Assembly: GCA_040401595.1 (NCBI GenBank)
Contig: JBBAOE010000018.1
Span: forward strand, 1 to 64,000
Source: RFPW01 sp040401595
Lineage (GTDB): Bacteria > Pseudomonadota > Gammaproteobacteria > Burkholderiales > Burkholderiaceae_E
Reading direction: 5' to 3'
DNA: 64,000 nucleotides
The position numbers and the translations under genes were made by a program. The stretch's first letter is position 1, and the number at the start of each line of letters is the position of its first letter. The notes under the pieces were generated by a model. The model had not been told where the DNA came from. It ran no database searches and was given only the letters and a program-made list of their open reading frames with translations. This document shows, piece after piece, positions 25,136-34,493 of the stretch.

Positions 25136-26122
25136 TTGAATTTGAACGAACACGCGTTTTGCGTTGCACCGATGATGGACTGGACCGACCGGCATTGCCG
25201 TGTCTTTCACCGAACCTTGAGTGCGAAGGCGTTTTTGTACACCGAGATGGTCACGACCGGGGCGCTCATGCACGGGGATGTCGAGCGTCACCTCGGGTTC
25301 GATGCGTTTGAGCATCCGGTGGCTTTGCAACTCGGGGGGAACGATCCGGGCGATCTTGCGGCCAGCGCCCGGTTGGCGCAGCGCTATGGGTATGCCGAAG
25401 TCAATCTGAACTGTGGTTGTCCGAGCGAGCGCGTACAGCGGGGCGCATTCGGTGCCTGTCTGATGGAAACCCCAGAGCAGGTGGCAGAGTCAGTCAAGGC
25501 AATGCGCGATGCGGTCACGATCCCCATCACCGTCAAGCACCGGATCGGGCTCGGTCGGCACGAAGGCTATGACTTCGTTCGGGACTTTGTCGGAACCGTC
25601 GCGGCCGCGGGCTGCAACCACTTTATTGCGCATGCGCGCAATGCCTGGCTCGATGGTCTAAGCCCGAAAGAGAACCGCGAAGTGCCGCCGCTACGCTACG
25701 ACATCGTCCACCGGCTCAAAGCGGATTTCCCGCACCTGACCTTTGTTCTCAATGGTGGGCTGAAAACCCATGCACAAGCCACTGCCGATGCGCAGGGTCT
25801 CGATGGCGTGATGGTCGGGCGTGAGGCTTACCACAACCCCTGGATGCTGGCCCAGGTCGACGCGCAATGGTACGGCGGGGCGCCTGCGCCCGAGGGCGGC
25901 AGCGCCCGTACCCGTCGCGGCGTTGCCGAAGCCATGGCTGACTATGCCGAGGGCTTTCCGGATCTGCCTGCGCGCATGATCCTTCGACATCTGTTGGGGC
26001 TCTATCACGGCCAGCCTCGCGCACGGCTCTGGCGCCAGCGTTTGAGTGGTGCGGCCGCTAGCGCCGTGGGGGCTGCCCCCGCGTTACTGCGCAGCACACT
26101 CGATCTGGTCGATCCGGCCTGA
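25136..26122 (+). CDS. dusA: tRNA-dihydrouridine(20/20a) synthase
   Basis: About 328 residues. An FMN enzyme that reduces uridines 20 and 20a in the tRNA D-loop. Motifs are FCVAPMMDWTDRHCR near the N-terminus, the catalytic Cys in NLNCGCPSERVQ, ITVKHRIG, HARNAWLDGLSPKENR (typical of DusA) and FVLNGGLKT, followed by the phosphate-binding DGVMVGREAYHNPW. No ATG lies before the conserved N-terminal segment, so a TTG start (25136, or 25142) behind an AAGAAAG stretch is most likely. Confidence 0.9.
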   Translation: MNLNEHAFCVAPMMDWTDRHCRVFHRTLSAKAFLYTEMVTTGALMHGDVERHLGFDAFEHPVALQLGGNDPGDLAASARLAQRYGYAEVNLNCGCPSERVQRGAFGACLMETPEQVAESVKAMRDAVTIPITVKHRIGLGRHEGYDFVRDFVGTVAAAGCNHFIAHARNAWLDGLSPKENREVPPLRYDIVHRLKADFPHLTFVLNGGLKTHAQATADAQGLDGVMVGREAYHNPWMLAQVDAQWYGGAPAPEGGSARTRRGVAEAMADYAEGFPDLPARMILRHLLGLYHGQPRARLWRQRLSGAAASAVGAAPALLRSTLDLVDPA

Positions 26123-26128
26123 TCGTCT

Positions 26129-27544
26129 TCAAAGGATCTTGCCTGGGTTCATCCGATTGTGCGGATCAAGCGCCTGCTTGATGGCTTGCATCATGGCGAG
26201 CTCGACCGGTGATTTACGCAGGCGCAATTCCGCCCGTTTCAGTTGACCGATGCCGTGTTCTGCCGAGATCGAGCCGGCGCGCGCCTGCACCCGATCGTTG
26301 ACCACAGTGGCAATTTCAGCCTGATAAGCGAGCAGGTCGTTGGGCGCCATACCAGGCGGTGCGGCCACGTTGTAGTGCAGGTTGCCATCGCCCAGGTGCC
26401 CGAACACGACGAGCCGGGCACCGGGCAGCACTTGATCGATCGCTTGCCCGGCATCGGCTGCAAAGTCCGGAATCGCGGCCAGTGGCAGCGCGATGTCGTG
26501 CTTCAGATTGGCACCTTCGCGCGCCTGACCTTCGGGGATCCGTTCGCGAATCCGCCAGAAGGCCTGGCTTTGGGCGAGCGACTGCGCCACCAGCGCGTCC
26601 TGGACAACCCCGCGCTCGAATGCCAACGCAAGCAGGGATTCGAAGCGTTCACGGGCATGGACTTCGCTCTCGGTATCGGAGGATTCCAGCAAAACAGTCC
26701 AGGCTGGCAGCGGCGAGAACGGGGGGCGTTCATCGGCGAACTGGGCCCCGACCACGTCAATACTGACTTCTGACATGATTTCAAACGCTGTCAGAGCTGG
26801 GCCCAGGTGCGCGCGGGCGACGGACAACAGTTCGAGCGCAGCGTCGAGCGAATCGATCGCGGCCAACGCGGTCACTTGTGCGGCGGGACGGGGCTGTAGC
26901 GCCAGGACGGCTGCAGTGATGATGCCCAGTGTACCTTCTGCGCCAATGAACAGATCGCGCAGGTCGTATCCCGTATTGTCTTTGCGAAGCGCCCGCAGCC
27001 CATCCCACACGTCGCCGTTTGCCGTGACGACTTCGAGTCCAAGGCACTGCGCCCGAGCATTGCCATAACGCAAGACCTGGGTGCCACCCGCGTTGGTCGA
27101 GAGATTGCCACCGATCGAGCAACTGCCTTCGGCGGCCAGCGACAGCGGAAACAGCCGGTCAGCATGCGCGGCCGCCTGCTGGATCTCGGCCAGGATGCAA
27201 CCGGCCTCCACGGTGATCGTGTCAGCGCGGGTGTCGATCGCCCGGATGCGGTTCATCCGCCGCAGCGAGATGACGACGGACTGGCCTGAGGTGTCTGGCG
27301 TGGCGCCGCCCACGAGGCCGGTATTACCGCCCTGCGGGACGATGGAGATGCCATGTGCGGCGCACAGTTTGACCAGTGCGGCGACTTCTTCCGTATTGCC
27401 CGGCAGGGCGACGCCGATCGCGTTGCCGTGATAGCGCTTGCGCCAGTCGGTCAGAAACGGTTCGGTGTCGCTGGATTGTGTGACCAGGTGCCCCTTGAGC
27501 AGAGCACTCGCTTGGGCGATCCAGTCAGTGGGGTTTGGACGCAT
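26129..27544 (-). CDS. GlcD-type FAD-linked oxidase
   Basis: About 471 residues. A vanillyl-alcohol-oxidase-type flavoprotein related to glycolate oxidase GlcD and D-2-hydroxyglutarate or D-lactate dehydrogenases. The FAD-binding half shows VPQGGNTGLVGGATP, LSLAAEGSCSIGGNLSTNAG and LFIGAEGTLGIITAA. The C-terminal half has VFGHLGDGNLHYN (metal/substrate His) and ISAEHGIGQLKR. The exact 2-hydroxyacid is not predictable. It is the last gene of wrbA-DUF2069-oxidase; the ATG at 27544 overlaps the end of the DUF2069 gene by 20 bp. Confidence 0.88.
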   Translation of the reverse strand: MRPNPTDWIAQASALLKGHLVTQSSDTEPFLTDWRKRYHGNAIGVALPGNTEEVAALVKLCAAHGISIVPQGGNTGLVGGATPDTSGQSVVISLRRMNRIRAIDTRADTITVEAGCILAEIQQAAAHADRLFPLSLAAEGSCSIGGNLSTNAGGTQVLRYGNARAQCLGLEVVTANGDVWDGLRALRKDNTGYDLRDLFIGAEGTLGIITAAVLALQPRPAAQVTALAAIDSLDAALELLSVARAHLGPALTAFEIMSEVSIDVVGAQFADERPPFSPLPAWTVLLESSDTESEVHARERFESLLALAFERGVVQDALVAQSLAQSQAFWRIRERIPEGQAREGANLKHDIALPLAAIPDFAADAGQAIDQVLPGARLVVFGHLGDGNLHYNVAAPPGMAPNDLLAYQAEIATVVNDRVQARAGSISAEHGIGQLKRAELRLRKSPVELAMMQAIKQALDPHNRMNPGKIL

Positions 27545-27968
27545 GGTTGGCCTCGGCAGGATCCGCAGCCGGGCCGCCTCCGCGGGTCCCTTTGGCCCAG
27601 AGGAGGGTGGCTGCAAAGACGACAGTGGACAGGAAGGTCTCGAGCCAGGCCAGGCTGGCGGACAAGCCCGGATCGCTCGTGGCGCGTACCAGCCCCTCGG
27701 TGAGATAGATCTGAATGACCAGCGAGAGGGCTTGCACAGCTCGCCGCTGGCTGCGCCACAGGCCCGGCACCAGCAGGATCAGGGGTACAACCTTCAGAAA
27801 CAGCATGCTGCCGCCTGGCCGAAGTGGCGCCAGCCAGATCTCCCAAAGCAGGCCCAGCAAGATCAGGGCGACGACGCCGCCCAGAGTGGCCAGGCGCAGG
27901 ACGGACAGCGAGGGTGCCGTGGCTGACTGCGCAGGCAAGGTCGGCGGCGAGTTCGGGGGTTGGGTCAT
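27525..27968 (-). CDS. DUF2069 inner-membrane protein
   Basis: A 147-residue protein with about four hydrophobic helices (GGVVALILLGLLWEIW, FLKVVPLILLVPGLW, QALSLVIQIYLTEGLVRA, FLSTVVFAATLLWA). This is the layout of the DUF2069 family, whose function is unknown. The start codon overlaps the wrbA stop (TGATG), so it is translationally coupled, as this pair commonly is in proteobacteria. Confidence 0.8.
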   Translation of the reverse strand: MTQPPNSPPTLPAQSATAPSLSVLRLATLGGVVALILLGLLWEIWLAPLRPGGSMLFLKVVPLILLVPGLWRSQRRAVQALSLVIQIYLTEGLVRATSDPGLSASLAWLETFLSTVVFAATLLWAKGTRGGGPAADPAEANHASKPH

Positions 27969-28576
27969 CAGCGCCGCTGGCCTGCTGTGGCCAGGGCGAG
28001 CGCGGTTTCACCGAGTCGGCGACCCTGCGCAAGGGCCAGCCGACGTTCATCGGGATCGAGGGAGGCGCTGTGGTTGGACCCGGCGACATGCGACGCGCCG
28101 TAGGGCGTTCCGCCCCGGGTGGTCCGTGAGAGTTCAGGGTTGGTGTAGGGGAGACCGACGATCAGCATGCCGTGATGCAGGAGCGGCAGCATCATGCTGA
28201 TGAGGGTTGTTTCCTGACCGCCATGCAGGCTTCCAGTCGAGGTGAAGACCGCGGCGGGTTTGCCCGAGAGGCCACCCGACATCCAGACCGGAGTCGTCGT
28301 ATCGAGAAAATGCTTGAGCGCCGAAGCCATGTTGCCAAAGCGTGTGGGTGATCCGAGGGCGAGCCCGATACATTCCTCCAGATCCCGCAGTTCGGCATAC
28401 GGGGGGCCATCAGCGGGAATGTCTGGGGCGACGGCTGCGCAGACGGCAGAAACGTCGGGCACCGTGCGCAGGCGTGCGCCGACGCCGGGTACCGATTCGA
28501 TACCCTCAGCGATCGCTTCTGCCAGGCGTCGGGTCGAGCCGTTACGACTCCAGTACAGGACGAGGATTTCTTGCAT
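27968..28576 (-). CDS. wrbA: NAD(P)H:quinone oxidoreductase WrbA
   Basis: A 202-residue flavodoxin-like FMN protein that reduces quinones by two electrons. Motifs are LVLYWSRNGSTRRLAE (phosphate loop), LGSPTRFGNMASALKHFLD, FTSTGSLHGGQETTLISMM, LPLLHHGM and the GGTPYGASHVAG loop. Length and motifs fit the family. The start at 28576 aligns with the usual N-terminus. It leads the wrbA-DUF2069-oxidase unit and diverges from the YihY-like gene by 14 bp. Confidence 0.92.
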   Translation of the reverse strand: MQEILVLYWSRNGSTRRLAEAIAEGIESVPGVGARLRTVPDVSAVCAAVAPDIPADGPPYAELRDLEECIGLALGSPTRFGNMASALKHFLDTTTPVWMSGGLSGKPAAVFTSTGSLHGGQETTLISMMLPLLHHGMLIVGLPYTNPELSRTTRGGTPYGASHVAGSNHSASLDPDERRLALAQGRRLGETALALATAGQRR

Positions 28577-28590
28577 GGCTCGAAGGTAAC

Positions 28591-29907
28591 ATGGGCCTCC
28601 CATCCGCAGATCTGGATCCAATGACCGAGGCCCTGACAAATCGTCCGTCCGTGCTGGATGCGACCGCGTTTTTGCGCTTGCTGTCGCTGCGCGCTCGCGA
28701 AGCCCGGGTCGCGCAGACCGCATCGAGCCTGGCGTTTTTGTCCCTGTTGGCGGTCGTGCCGATGGTGGCCATTGCCTTTGCTGTGCTGACGATCCTGCCC
28801 GCCTTTGGCGATCTGCGCGGTTCGCTGCAGGCGTTTTTCGCGAGCCAGCTCTTCCCTCCGGCGTTCAGCGAAACCGTCGTTCAGTATGTCAATCAGTTCG
28901 CATCGAAAGCCGACAAATTGTCTGTTGTCGGTATCTTCATTCTGTTTCTGACCGCACTGTCTGCTTTGCGTACGATCGAACGTACCCTTGACGGGATCTG
29001 GGGCGTCGCCGATCGGCGGCCGTGGGCGCATCGACTCGCGCTGTACTGGACCATCATGACCCTCGGGCCGCTGCTGGCAGGTGGCAGCGTCGCGATTCAT
29101 TCCTATTTCTGGACGGTCACGCGTTCCCTGGGACAGAAGGGCGTGATTGCTGCCAGTGCGTGGACCGATATCGTTCCATGGTTGATGACGACGGTCGCGG
29201 TCTCGCTGCTCTACCGCCTATTGCCCAATACCCTCGTGCGCTGGCGCGATGCCTTGATTGCAGGTGCGTTGGCGGGACTCGCACTGGAATTTCTGAAAGG
29301 CGCTTTTGGCTGGTACGTCCGTCAGGTCGATAGCTTTACGGTGGTCTACGGGACGTTCGCTGCGCTGCCGGCATTTCTCGTCTGGCTCTATACGCTATGG
29401 CTGGTTGTGTTGGGGGGAGCGCTGCTGGCTGCGAATCTTCCGCATTGGGGGGCGGCCTCGGAAGCGCGTGCCGCCGAAGCGCCCGGGACCCGCTTTGAGT
29501 TGGCGCTCGAGGTCTTGATGGCCCTGGTCGGGCAAGCCAGAAGCGCCGCCCCGCCCAGGGCCGTATCGGCCTTGAAACCCCTGTTTCGCAGCGATGCAAC
29601 GGCCGCCTTGCAGCTGTCCGAGCTTCTCGAGCGTGCTGGCTATCTGCGCCGTTTGTCGTCGACCCTGAGTACGACAGGCGTGGTGATTTGGGACGAGGTC
29701 TGGGTTCTGGCCAAAGACCCGGCGCAACTCACGTTGCGCCCGCTGTTCGAATTGCTTTGGTTGGGCGACCGGGTTGGGTCGCTGACGAGCGGACGGTCCG
29801 ACCTTGTCGTCGGGATCGGCGCGGACGGCCGGTCAGTGGGTCTGCCGCGCCTTGATGTGTCGCTGGCCGCCATGGCCTCCTCACGCGCTCGCACCGATTC
29901 ACACTGA
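28591..29907 (+). CDS. YihY/BrkB-family inner-membrane protein
   Basis: About 438 residues. The YihY (formerly RNase BN) fold is seen in ASSLAFLSLLAVVPMVAIAF, ALSALRTIERTLDGIWGV, LYRLLPNTLVRWRDALIAGA and FTVVYGTFAALPAFLVWLYT, with six membrane helices in residues 35-290. A C-terminal cytoplasmic part of about 140 residues with a winged-helix-like pattern follows, as in longer proteobacterial members. Function is unresolved. GAAGG precedes the ATG at 28591; a second ATG lies at 28621. Confidence 0.85.
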   Translation: MGLPSADLDPMTEALTNRPSVLDATAFLRLLSLRAREARVAQTASSLAFLSLLAVVPMVAIAFAVLTILPAFGDLRGSLQAFFASQLFPPAFSETVVQYVNQFASKADKLSVVGIFILFLTALSALRTIERTLDGIWGVADRRPWAHRLALYWTIMTLGPLLAGGSVAIHSYFWTVTRSLGQKGVIAASAWTDIVPWLMTTVAVSLLYRLLPNTLVRWRDALIAGALAGLALEFLKGAFGWYVRQVDSFTVVYGTFAALPAFLVWLYTLWLVVLGGALLAANLPHWGAASEARAAEAPGTRFELALEVLMALVGQARSAAPPRAVSALKPLFRSDATAALQLSELLERAGYLRRLSSTLSTTGVVIWDEVWVLAKDPAQLTLRPLFELLWLGDRVGSLTSGRSDLVVGIGADGRSVGLPRLDVSLAAMASSRARTDSH

Positions 29908-29998
29908 TCCCTTGGGCAGCGCAAGCGCTGGCATAATCAAAGGCTCCTGTCACCTTGTTGGCTCTGGTTCAACGACCGGGGCGCGCTTTGGATTGCCC

Positions 29999-31414
29999 AT
30001 GACCGCCCGTACGCTCTACGACAAACTCTGGGATTCGCACGTCGTCCATCGTGCGGACGATGGCACTTGCCTGCTCTATATCGATCGCCACCTGGTGCAT
30101 GAAGTCACCAGCCCGCAAGCGTTCGAGGGTCTGAAGCTCGCGGGGCGTCCGCTGTGGCGCGGGTCGGCCAATCTGGCAGTGGTCGATCACAACGTCCCGA
30201 CGACCGATCGCTCGGAGGGCGTGGCCGGAATCACCGATGAGATCGCCCGCTTGCAGGTCGAAACTCTCGACCTCAACGCGCGCGCGCATCACCTGACCTA
30301 TTTTGATATTGCCGATCGCCGTCAAGGCATCGTCCATGTGATTGGCCCGGAGCAGGGCGCGACCCTGCCCGGCATGACAGTGGTCTGTGGGGACAGTCAT
30401 ACCAGTACCCACGGCGCCTTTGCTTGCCTTGCGTTCGGAATCGGCACCAGCGAAGTCGAACATGTGCTGGGGACGCAGACGCTCGTGGCGCGGCCGATGA
30501 AGCGGATGCGCGTTCGGATCGAAGGCGCGGCGGGACGAGGTGTGACAGCCAAGGATCTCGTGCTGGCTGTGATCGGGCGGATCGGGACCGCAGGCGGGAC
30601 CGGATATGCGATTGAATTTGCCGGCAGCGCAGTTCGAGCGCTGTCGATGGAAGGGCGCATGACGATGTGCAACATGTCGATCGAGGCGGGGGCACGCGCT
30701 GGCATGGTCGCGGTCGACGAGACGACCATTGCTTATCTTCGCGGCCGTCCGATGGCACCGCAGGGGGCGGAGTGGGACCAGGCTGTCGCGCTCTGGCGAA
30801 CCCTCGTGAGCGACGACAATGCGAGCTTTGATGCCGAGGTTCTGCTAGATGCGGGATCAATCAAACCTCACGTGACCTGGGGCACCTCGCCCGAGATGGT
30901 TACGACGATCGACGGGCGTGTACCGGATCCCGAACGCGAAAAGGACGCCGTGCGCCGCGAAGGCTACGAGCGCGCCCTGGTTTATATGGGTCTGGTGCCC
31001 AATACGCCGATCACCGATATCCGGATCGACCGGGTCTTTATCGGCTCTTGTACGAATTCCCGGATCGAGGACTTACGTGCCGCTGCCTCGGTAGCGCGCG
31101 GTCGTCGCAAAGCCGATTCGGTGCGCCAGGTGATGGTCGTGCCAGGTTCTGGGCTGGTGAAAACGCAGGCGGAATCGGAAGGCTTGGACCGGATTTTTCG
31201 CGATGCAGGGTTCGAGTGGCGTGAGCCCGGTTGTTCGATGTGCCTGGCGATGAACGATGATCGGCTCGAGCCGGGCGAGCGTTGCGCAAGCACGAGCAAT
31301 CGCAATTTTGAAGGGCGTCAGGGGACGGGGGGACGCACCCATCTGGTGAGCCCGGCCATGGCAGCCGCCGCCGCGATTGCGGGGCACTTTGTCGATGTGC
31401 GCCAGCTCGCCTGA
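29999..31414 (+). CDS. leuC: 3-isopropylmalate dehydratase large subunit
   Basis: A 471-residue aconitase-family protein that with LeuD isomerises 2- to 3-isopropylmalate in leucine synthesis. N-terminal TARTLYDKLWDSHVV, substrate region VVCGDSHTSTHGAFACLAFG and the [4Fe-4S] ligands in FIGSCTNSRIEDLRAA and EPGCSMCLAMN are all present. The start at 29999 gives the family N-terminus. leuD, leuB and asd follow on the same strand, forming the leuCDB-asd order. Confidence 0.97.
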   Translation: MTARTLYDKLWDSHVVHRADDGTCLLYIDRHLVHEVTSPQAFEGLKLAGRPLWRGSANLAVVDHNVPTTDRSEGVAGITDEIARLQVETLDLNARAHHLTYFDIADRRQGIVHVIGPEQGATLPGMTVVCGDSHTSTHGAFACLAFGIGTSEVEHVLGTQTLVARPMKRMRVRIEGAAGRGVTAKDLVLAVIGRIGTAGGTGYAIEFAGSAVRALSMEGRMTMCNMSIEAGARAGMVAVDETTIAYLRGRPMAPQGAEWDQAVALWRTLVSDDNASFDAEVLLDAGSIKPHVTWGTSPEMVTTIDGRVPDPEREKDAVRREGYERALVYMGLVPNTPITDIRIDRVFIGSCTNSRIEDLRAAASVARGRRKADSVRQVMVVPGSGLVKTQAESEGLDRIFRDAGFEWREPGCSMCLAMNDDRLEPGERCASTSNRNFEGRQGTGGRTHLVSPAMAAAAAIAGHFVDVRQLA

Positions 31415-31460
31415 AGCGGATTAACTTGACGATATCGACCTGAAACGAGGATCGGAGCTC

Positions 31461-32120
31461 ATGGAGAAATTTACCCTGCACCGGGGCCTGGTGGCACCTC
31501 TGGATCGTGCCAATGTCGATACCGATGCCATCATTCCGAAGCAATTTTTGAAGTCGATTCATCGCACCGGTTTCGGCGTCAACTTGTTTGATGGTTGGCG
31601 CTATCTCGACAAGGGCGAGCCTGGGCAGGACTGCAGCCGCCGCCCGCTCAACCCCCAGTTTGTGCTGAATGAATCCCGTTACCGGGGCGCGAGCATTCTG
31701 CTGGCGCGCCGTAACTTTGGTTGTGGGTCGAGCCGCGAGCATGCGCCATGGGCCTTGCAAGACTACGGCTTTCGCGCCGTCATTGCGCCGAGCTTTGCCG
31801 ACATCTTTTTTAATAATTGTTTCAAGAACGGACTGCTCCCCATCGTCTTGCCCGAGTCGGCGATGGATCGTCTGTTTGCGGACGCGGCCGCTTTTCCGGG
31901 CTTCGAGTTGGTGGTCGATCTCGGCGAGCAACGGGTGGCGGCCGTCGATGGTTCAGTGAGCTTTGAATTTGAGGTCGATCCGCACCGGCGCTGGTGTCTG
32001 ATGAACGGCTTTGACGATATCGGCCTGACGCTGCGCCATGCCGATCTGATTCGGGAGTTCGAGGCGCGCCGGCTTGCCGAGCAGCCCTGGTTGGGCCGCA
32101 CCCTTGAGGCCAAGATTTGA
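31461..32120 (+). CDS. leuD: 3-isopropylmalate dehydratase small subunit
   Basis: A 219-residue swivel-domain subunit. Typical sequences are NVDTDAIIPKQFLKSIHRTG, ARRNFGCGSSREHAPWAL and FADIFFNNCFKNGLLPI. A GGAG ribosome-binding site precedes the ATG. The stop codon lies in the first unit of a 9-bp tandem repeat that fills the leuD-leuB spacer. Confidence 0.97.
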   Translation: MEKFTLHRGLVAPLDRANVDTDAIIPKQFLKSIHRTGFGVNLFDGWRYLDKGEPGQDCSRRPLNPQFVLNESRYRGASILLARRNFGCGSSREHAPWALQDYGFRAVIAPSFADIFFNNCFKNGLLPIVLPESAMDRLFADAAAFPGFELVVDLGEQRVAAVDGSVSFEFEVDPHRRWCLMNGFDDIGLTLRHADLIREFEARRLAEQPWLGRTLEAKI

Positions 32121-32150
32121 ACGAGTTGAACGAGTTGAACGAGTTGAACG
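32117..32150. repeat. 9-bp tandem repeat between leuD and leuB
   Basis: TTGAACGAG is repeated three times plus a partial copy, starting in the leuD stop codon (TTTGA) and ending 18 bp before leuB. Its copy number could change the leuD-leuB spacing. Confidence 0.85.
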
Positions 32151-32167
32151 TATAGGCAGGCGGATTA

Positions 32168-33235
32168 ATGAAAATTGCGGTACTCGCCGGCGACGGCATT
32201 GGATCCGAGATCACGGCACAGGCGCTTCGGGTGCTCGATGTTCTCGTTCGCGACGGCTTGCATGCCGAGACCGAACCGGGGCTGGTCGGGGGCGCTGCGG
32301 TCGATGCAACAGGCGATCCTTTGCCCGAGGCGACCGAGCGCCTCTGTGCTGGCGCTGACGCGATCCTGTTTGGTGCTGTCGGCGGCCCTCAGTACGACAC
32401 GCTTGCGCGTGCGCAACGTCCGGAACAGGGGCTGCTGCGGCTGCGCAAGCGCTTCGACCTGTTCGCCAACCTGCGCCCGGCGCTGGTCTACGACGAGTTG
32501 GCGCACGCCAGTCCGCTTAAGCGTGAACTGGTCCTGGGTCTCGACATCTTGATCGTGCGCGAACTCACCAGCGATATTTACTTTGGGCAGCCGCGAGGCA
32601 TCCGGATTAATGAGGCCGGTGAGCGCGAAGGCTTTGACACCATGCGGTATACCGAGAGCGAGATTCGCCGGATTGCGCATTCGGCCTTCCAGGCGGCGCG
32701 CAAGCGTTCCGCCAAGGTCACCTCGATCGACAAGAGCAACGTGCTCGAGACCACCCAGCTCTGGAAGGATGTCGTCACTGAAGTCGGCCAGGACTATCCG
32801 GATGTGGCGCTCGCGCACATGCTGGTCGATAACGCCGCAATGCAGCTGGTGCGTAATCCACGCCAGTTCGATGTCGTTCTGGCCGGCAACATGTTTGGCG
32901 ACATTCTCTCGGATGAGGCCTCGATGCTGACCGGTTCCATCGGTCTGCTGCCCAGTGCTTCGCTCAATGCCTCGGGTTTTGGGATGTATGAACCGATCCA
33001 CGGTTCGGCGCCCGATATTGCCGGCAAAGACCTGGCCAACCCCCTGGCGACGATCCTGTCGCTGGCCATGATGCTGCGCCACTCGCTGCACCAGGAGCAG
33101 GCTGCGCAGCGGGTCGAACAGGCCGTGCGCAGGGTGCTGGCGCAAGGGGTCCGAACGGGCGACATCGCGCAGGCGGGCGAGCCCACGGTCGGTTGTCGGG
33201 CGATGGGGGATGCGGTGGTTGCTGCGCTGGGCTGA
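32168..33235 (+). CDS. leuB: 3-isopropylmalate dehydrogenase
   Basis: A 355-residue enzyme that oxidises and decarboxylates 3-isopropylmalate with NAD+. Motifs are AVLAGDGIGSEI, FGAVGGPQYD, LRKRFDLFANLRPA (substrate Arg), VRELTSDIYFGQPRG, the active-site YTESEIRRI and Lys in TSIDKSNVLETTQLW, and the metal Asp in MFGDILSDEASML. It is third in leuCDB, directly before asd. Confidence 0.97.
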   Translation: MKIAVLAGDGIGSEITAQALRVLDVLVRDGLHAETEPGLVGGAAVDATGDPLPEATERLCAGADAILFGAVGGPQYDTLARAQRPEQGLLRLRKRFDLFANLRPALVYDELAHASPLKRELVLGLDILIVRELTSDIYFGQPRGIRINEAGEREGFDTMRYTESEIRRIAHSAFQAARKRSAKVTSIDKSNVLETTQLWKDVVTEVGQDYPDVALAHMLVDNAAMQLVRNPRQFDVVLAGNMFGDILSDEASMLTGSIGLLPSASLNASGFGMYEPIHGSAPDIAGKDLANPLATILSLAMMLRHSLHQEQAAQRVEQAVRRVLAQGVRTGDIAQAGEPTVGCRAMGDAVVAALG

Positions 33236-33270
33236 TGAGTCCTGGTTGAATTGCATTCTGGAGAATGACT

Positions 33271-34404
33271 GTGCTACGTGTTGGACTGGTGGGATGGCGG
33301 GGGATGGTCGGATCGGTACTGCTCGACCGGATGCAGGCAGAGGGCGACTTTGCGCTGATCGAACCGACCTTTTTCAGTACGTCCAACGCGGGGGGCGAAG
33401 CGCCTGCGCTGGGACAGCCGGGTGGCGAGACGCGACTCCAGGATGCGTCAGATCTCTCGGCACTGGGCCGGATGGACGTGGTCCTGACCTGTCAGGGCGG
33501 CGACTGGACGCAGGCTCTCTATCCGCAGTTGCGCTCGGCCGGTTGGCAGGGCATCTGGATTGATGCGGCCTCAACTCTGCGGATGCGCGATCACGCGCTG
33601 ATCGTGCTGGATCCCGTGAACCGCGACGTCATTGACGCCGGCTTGAAGTCGGGAATTCGCGATTTCATCGGCGGCAATTGCACCGTCTCGCTGATGATGA
33701 TGGCGATGGGGGGCTTGCTGCGCGCGGGGCATGTGGAGTGGATCAGTGCCATGACCTATCAGGCCGCCTCGGGCGCCGGGGCCCAGAACATGCGCGAACT
33801 GCTGGCGCAGATGGGGGTGTTGCACGCAGCGGTGGCGTCTGATCTGGCCAATCCCGCATCGGCGATTCTGGACATTGACCGCAAGGTGACTGCGGCGCTC
33901 CGCGGAGCCGGGATGCCAACCCAGCATTTTCGGGGTGCTCCGCTTGCCGGCTCCCTGATCCCCTGGATCGATGTGCCAGTCGATCATGGTCAGACCAAGG
34001 AAGAATGGAAGGGCGGTGCCGAGCTCAACAAAATTCTTGGCGGGCCAGCGTTTCGCTCGCCTGGCAGCATCCCGGTCGACGGTTTGTGTGTCCGGGTGGG
34101 CGCCATGCGGTGTCATTCGCAGGGACTCACGATCAAGTTGCGTCAGGCGGTTCCCATCGATGAGGTGAGTGCGTTGCTGGCGGGTGGCAATGACTGGGTA
34201 AAGGTGGTGCCCAATGAGCGCGAGCGCTCAGAGCAAGAGCTGACGCCAGCCGCCGTGACCGGATCCTTGCAGGTGCCGATCGGGCGGCTCCACACGCTCG
34301 CCATGGGCCCCGATTACCTGGGCGCGTTTACCTGCGGCGACCAGCTGCTTTGGGGAGCGGCCGAGCCGCTACGCCGGATGCTTCGAATCCTCGTGCAGCG
34401 TTGA
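33271..34404 (+). CDS. asd: Aspartate-semialdehyde dehydrogenase
   Basis: About 377 residues. NADPH-dependent reduction of aspartyl phosphate to the semialdehyde, for Lys, Thr, Met and diaminopimelate synthesis. The N-terminal VGLVGWRGMVGSVL, catalytic Cys in GGNCTVSLMMMAMGG, and PWIDVPVDHGQTKEEWKGGAE match the Gram-negative Asd type. A GTG at 33271 has GGAG at ideal 7-base spacing and gives the usual N-terminus (MLRVGLVGW). The ATG at 33265 is too close to that site. Confidence 0.95.
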   Translation: MLRVGLVGWRGMVGSVLLDRMQAEGDFALIEPTFFSTSNAGGEAPALGQPGGETRLQDASDLSALGRMDVVLTCQGGDWTQALYPQLRSAGWQGIWIDAASTLRMRDHALIVLDPVNRDVIDAGLKSGIRDFIGGNCTVSLMMMAMGGLLRAGHVEWISAMTYQAASGAGAQNMRELLAQMGVLHAAVASDLANPASAILDIDRKVTAALRGAGMPTQHFRGAPLAGSLIPWIDVPVDHGQTKEEWKGGAELNKILGGPAFRSPGSIPVDGLCVRVGAMRCHSQGLTIKLRQAVPIDEVSALLAGGNDWVKVVPNERERSEQELTPAAVTGSLQVPIGRLHTLAMGPDYLGAFTCGDQLLWGAAEPLRRMLRILVQR

Positions 34405-34493
34405 ATCTCTTGCGAGTCTGACGGTGCCTGCTGTCAGTTCGACAGTGCTGACTGGCATCGCGGCATTCGGCGCTGGATGCTAGCCTTGTGTCC

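Noticed and set aside
29918..29929. AGCGCAAGCGCT palindrome before leuC
   Set aside because: It is a short palindrome with no T run and no known regulator site; too weak to call.
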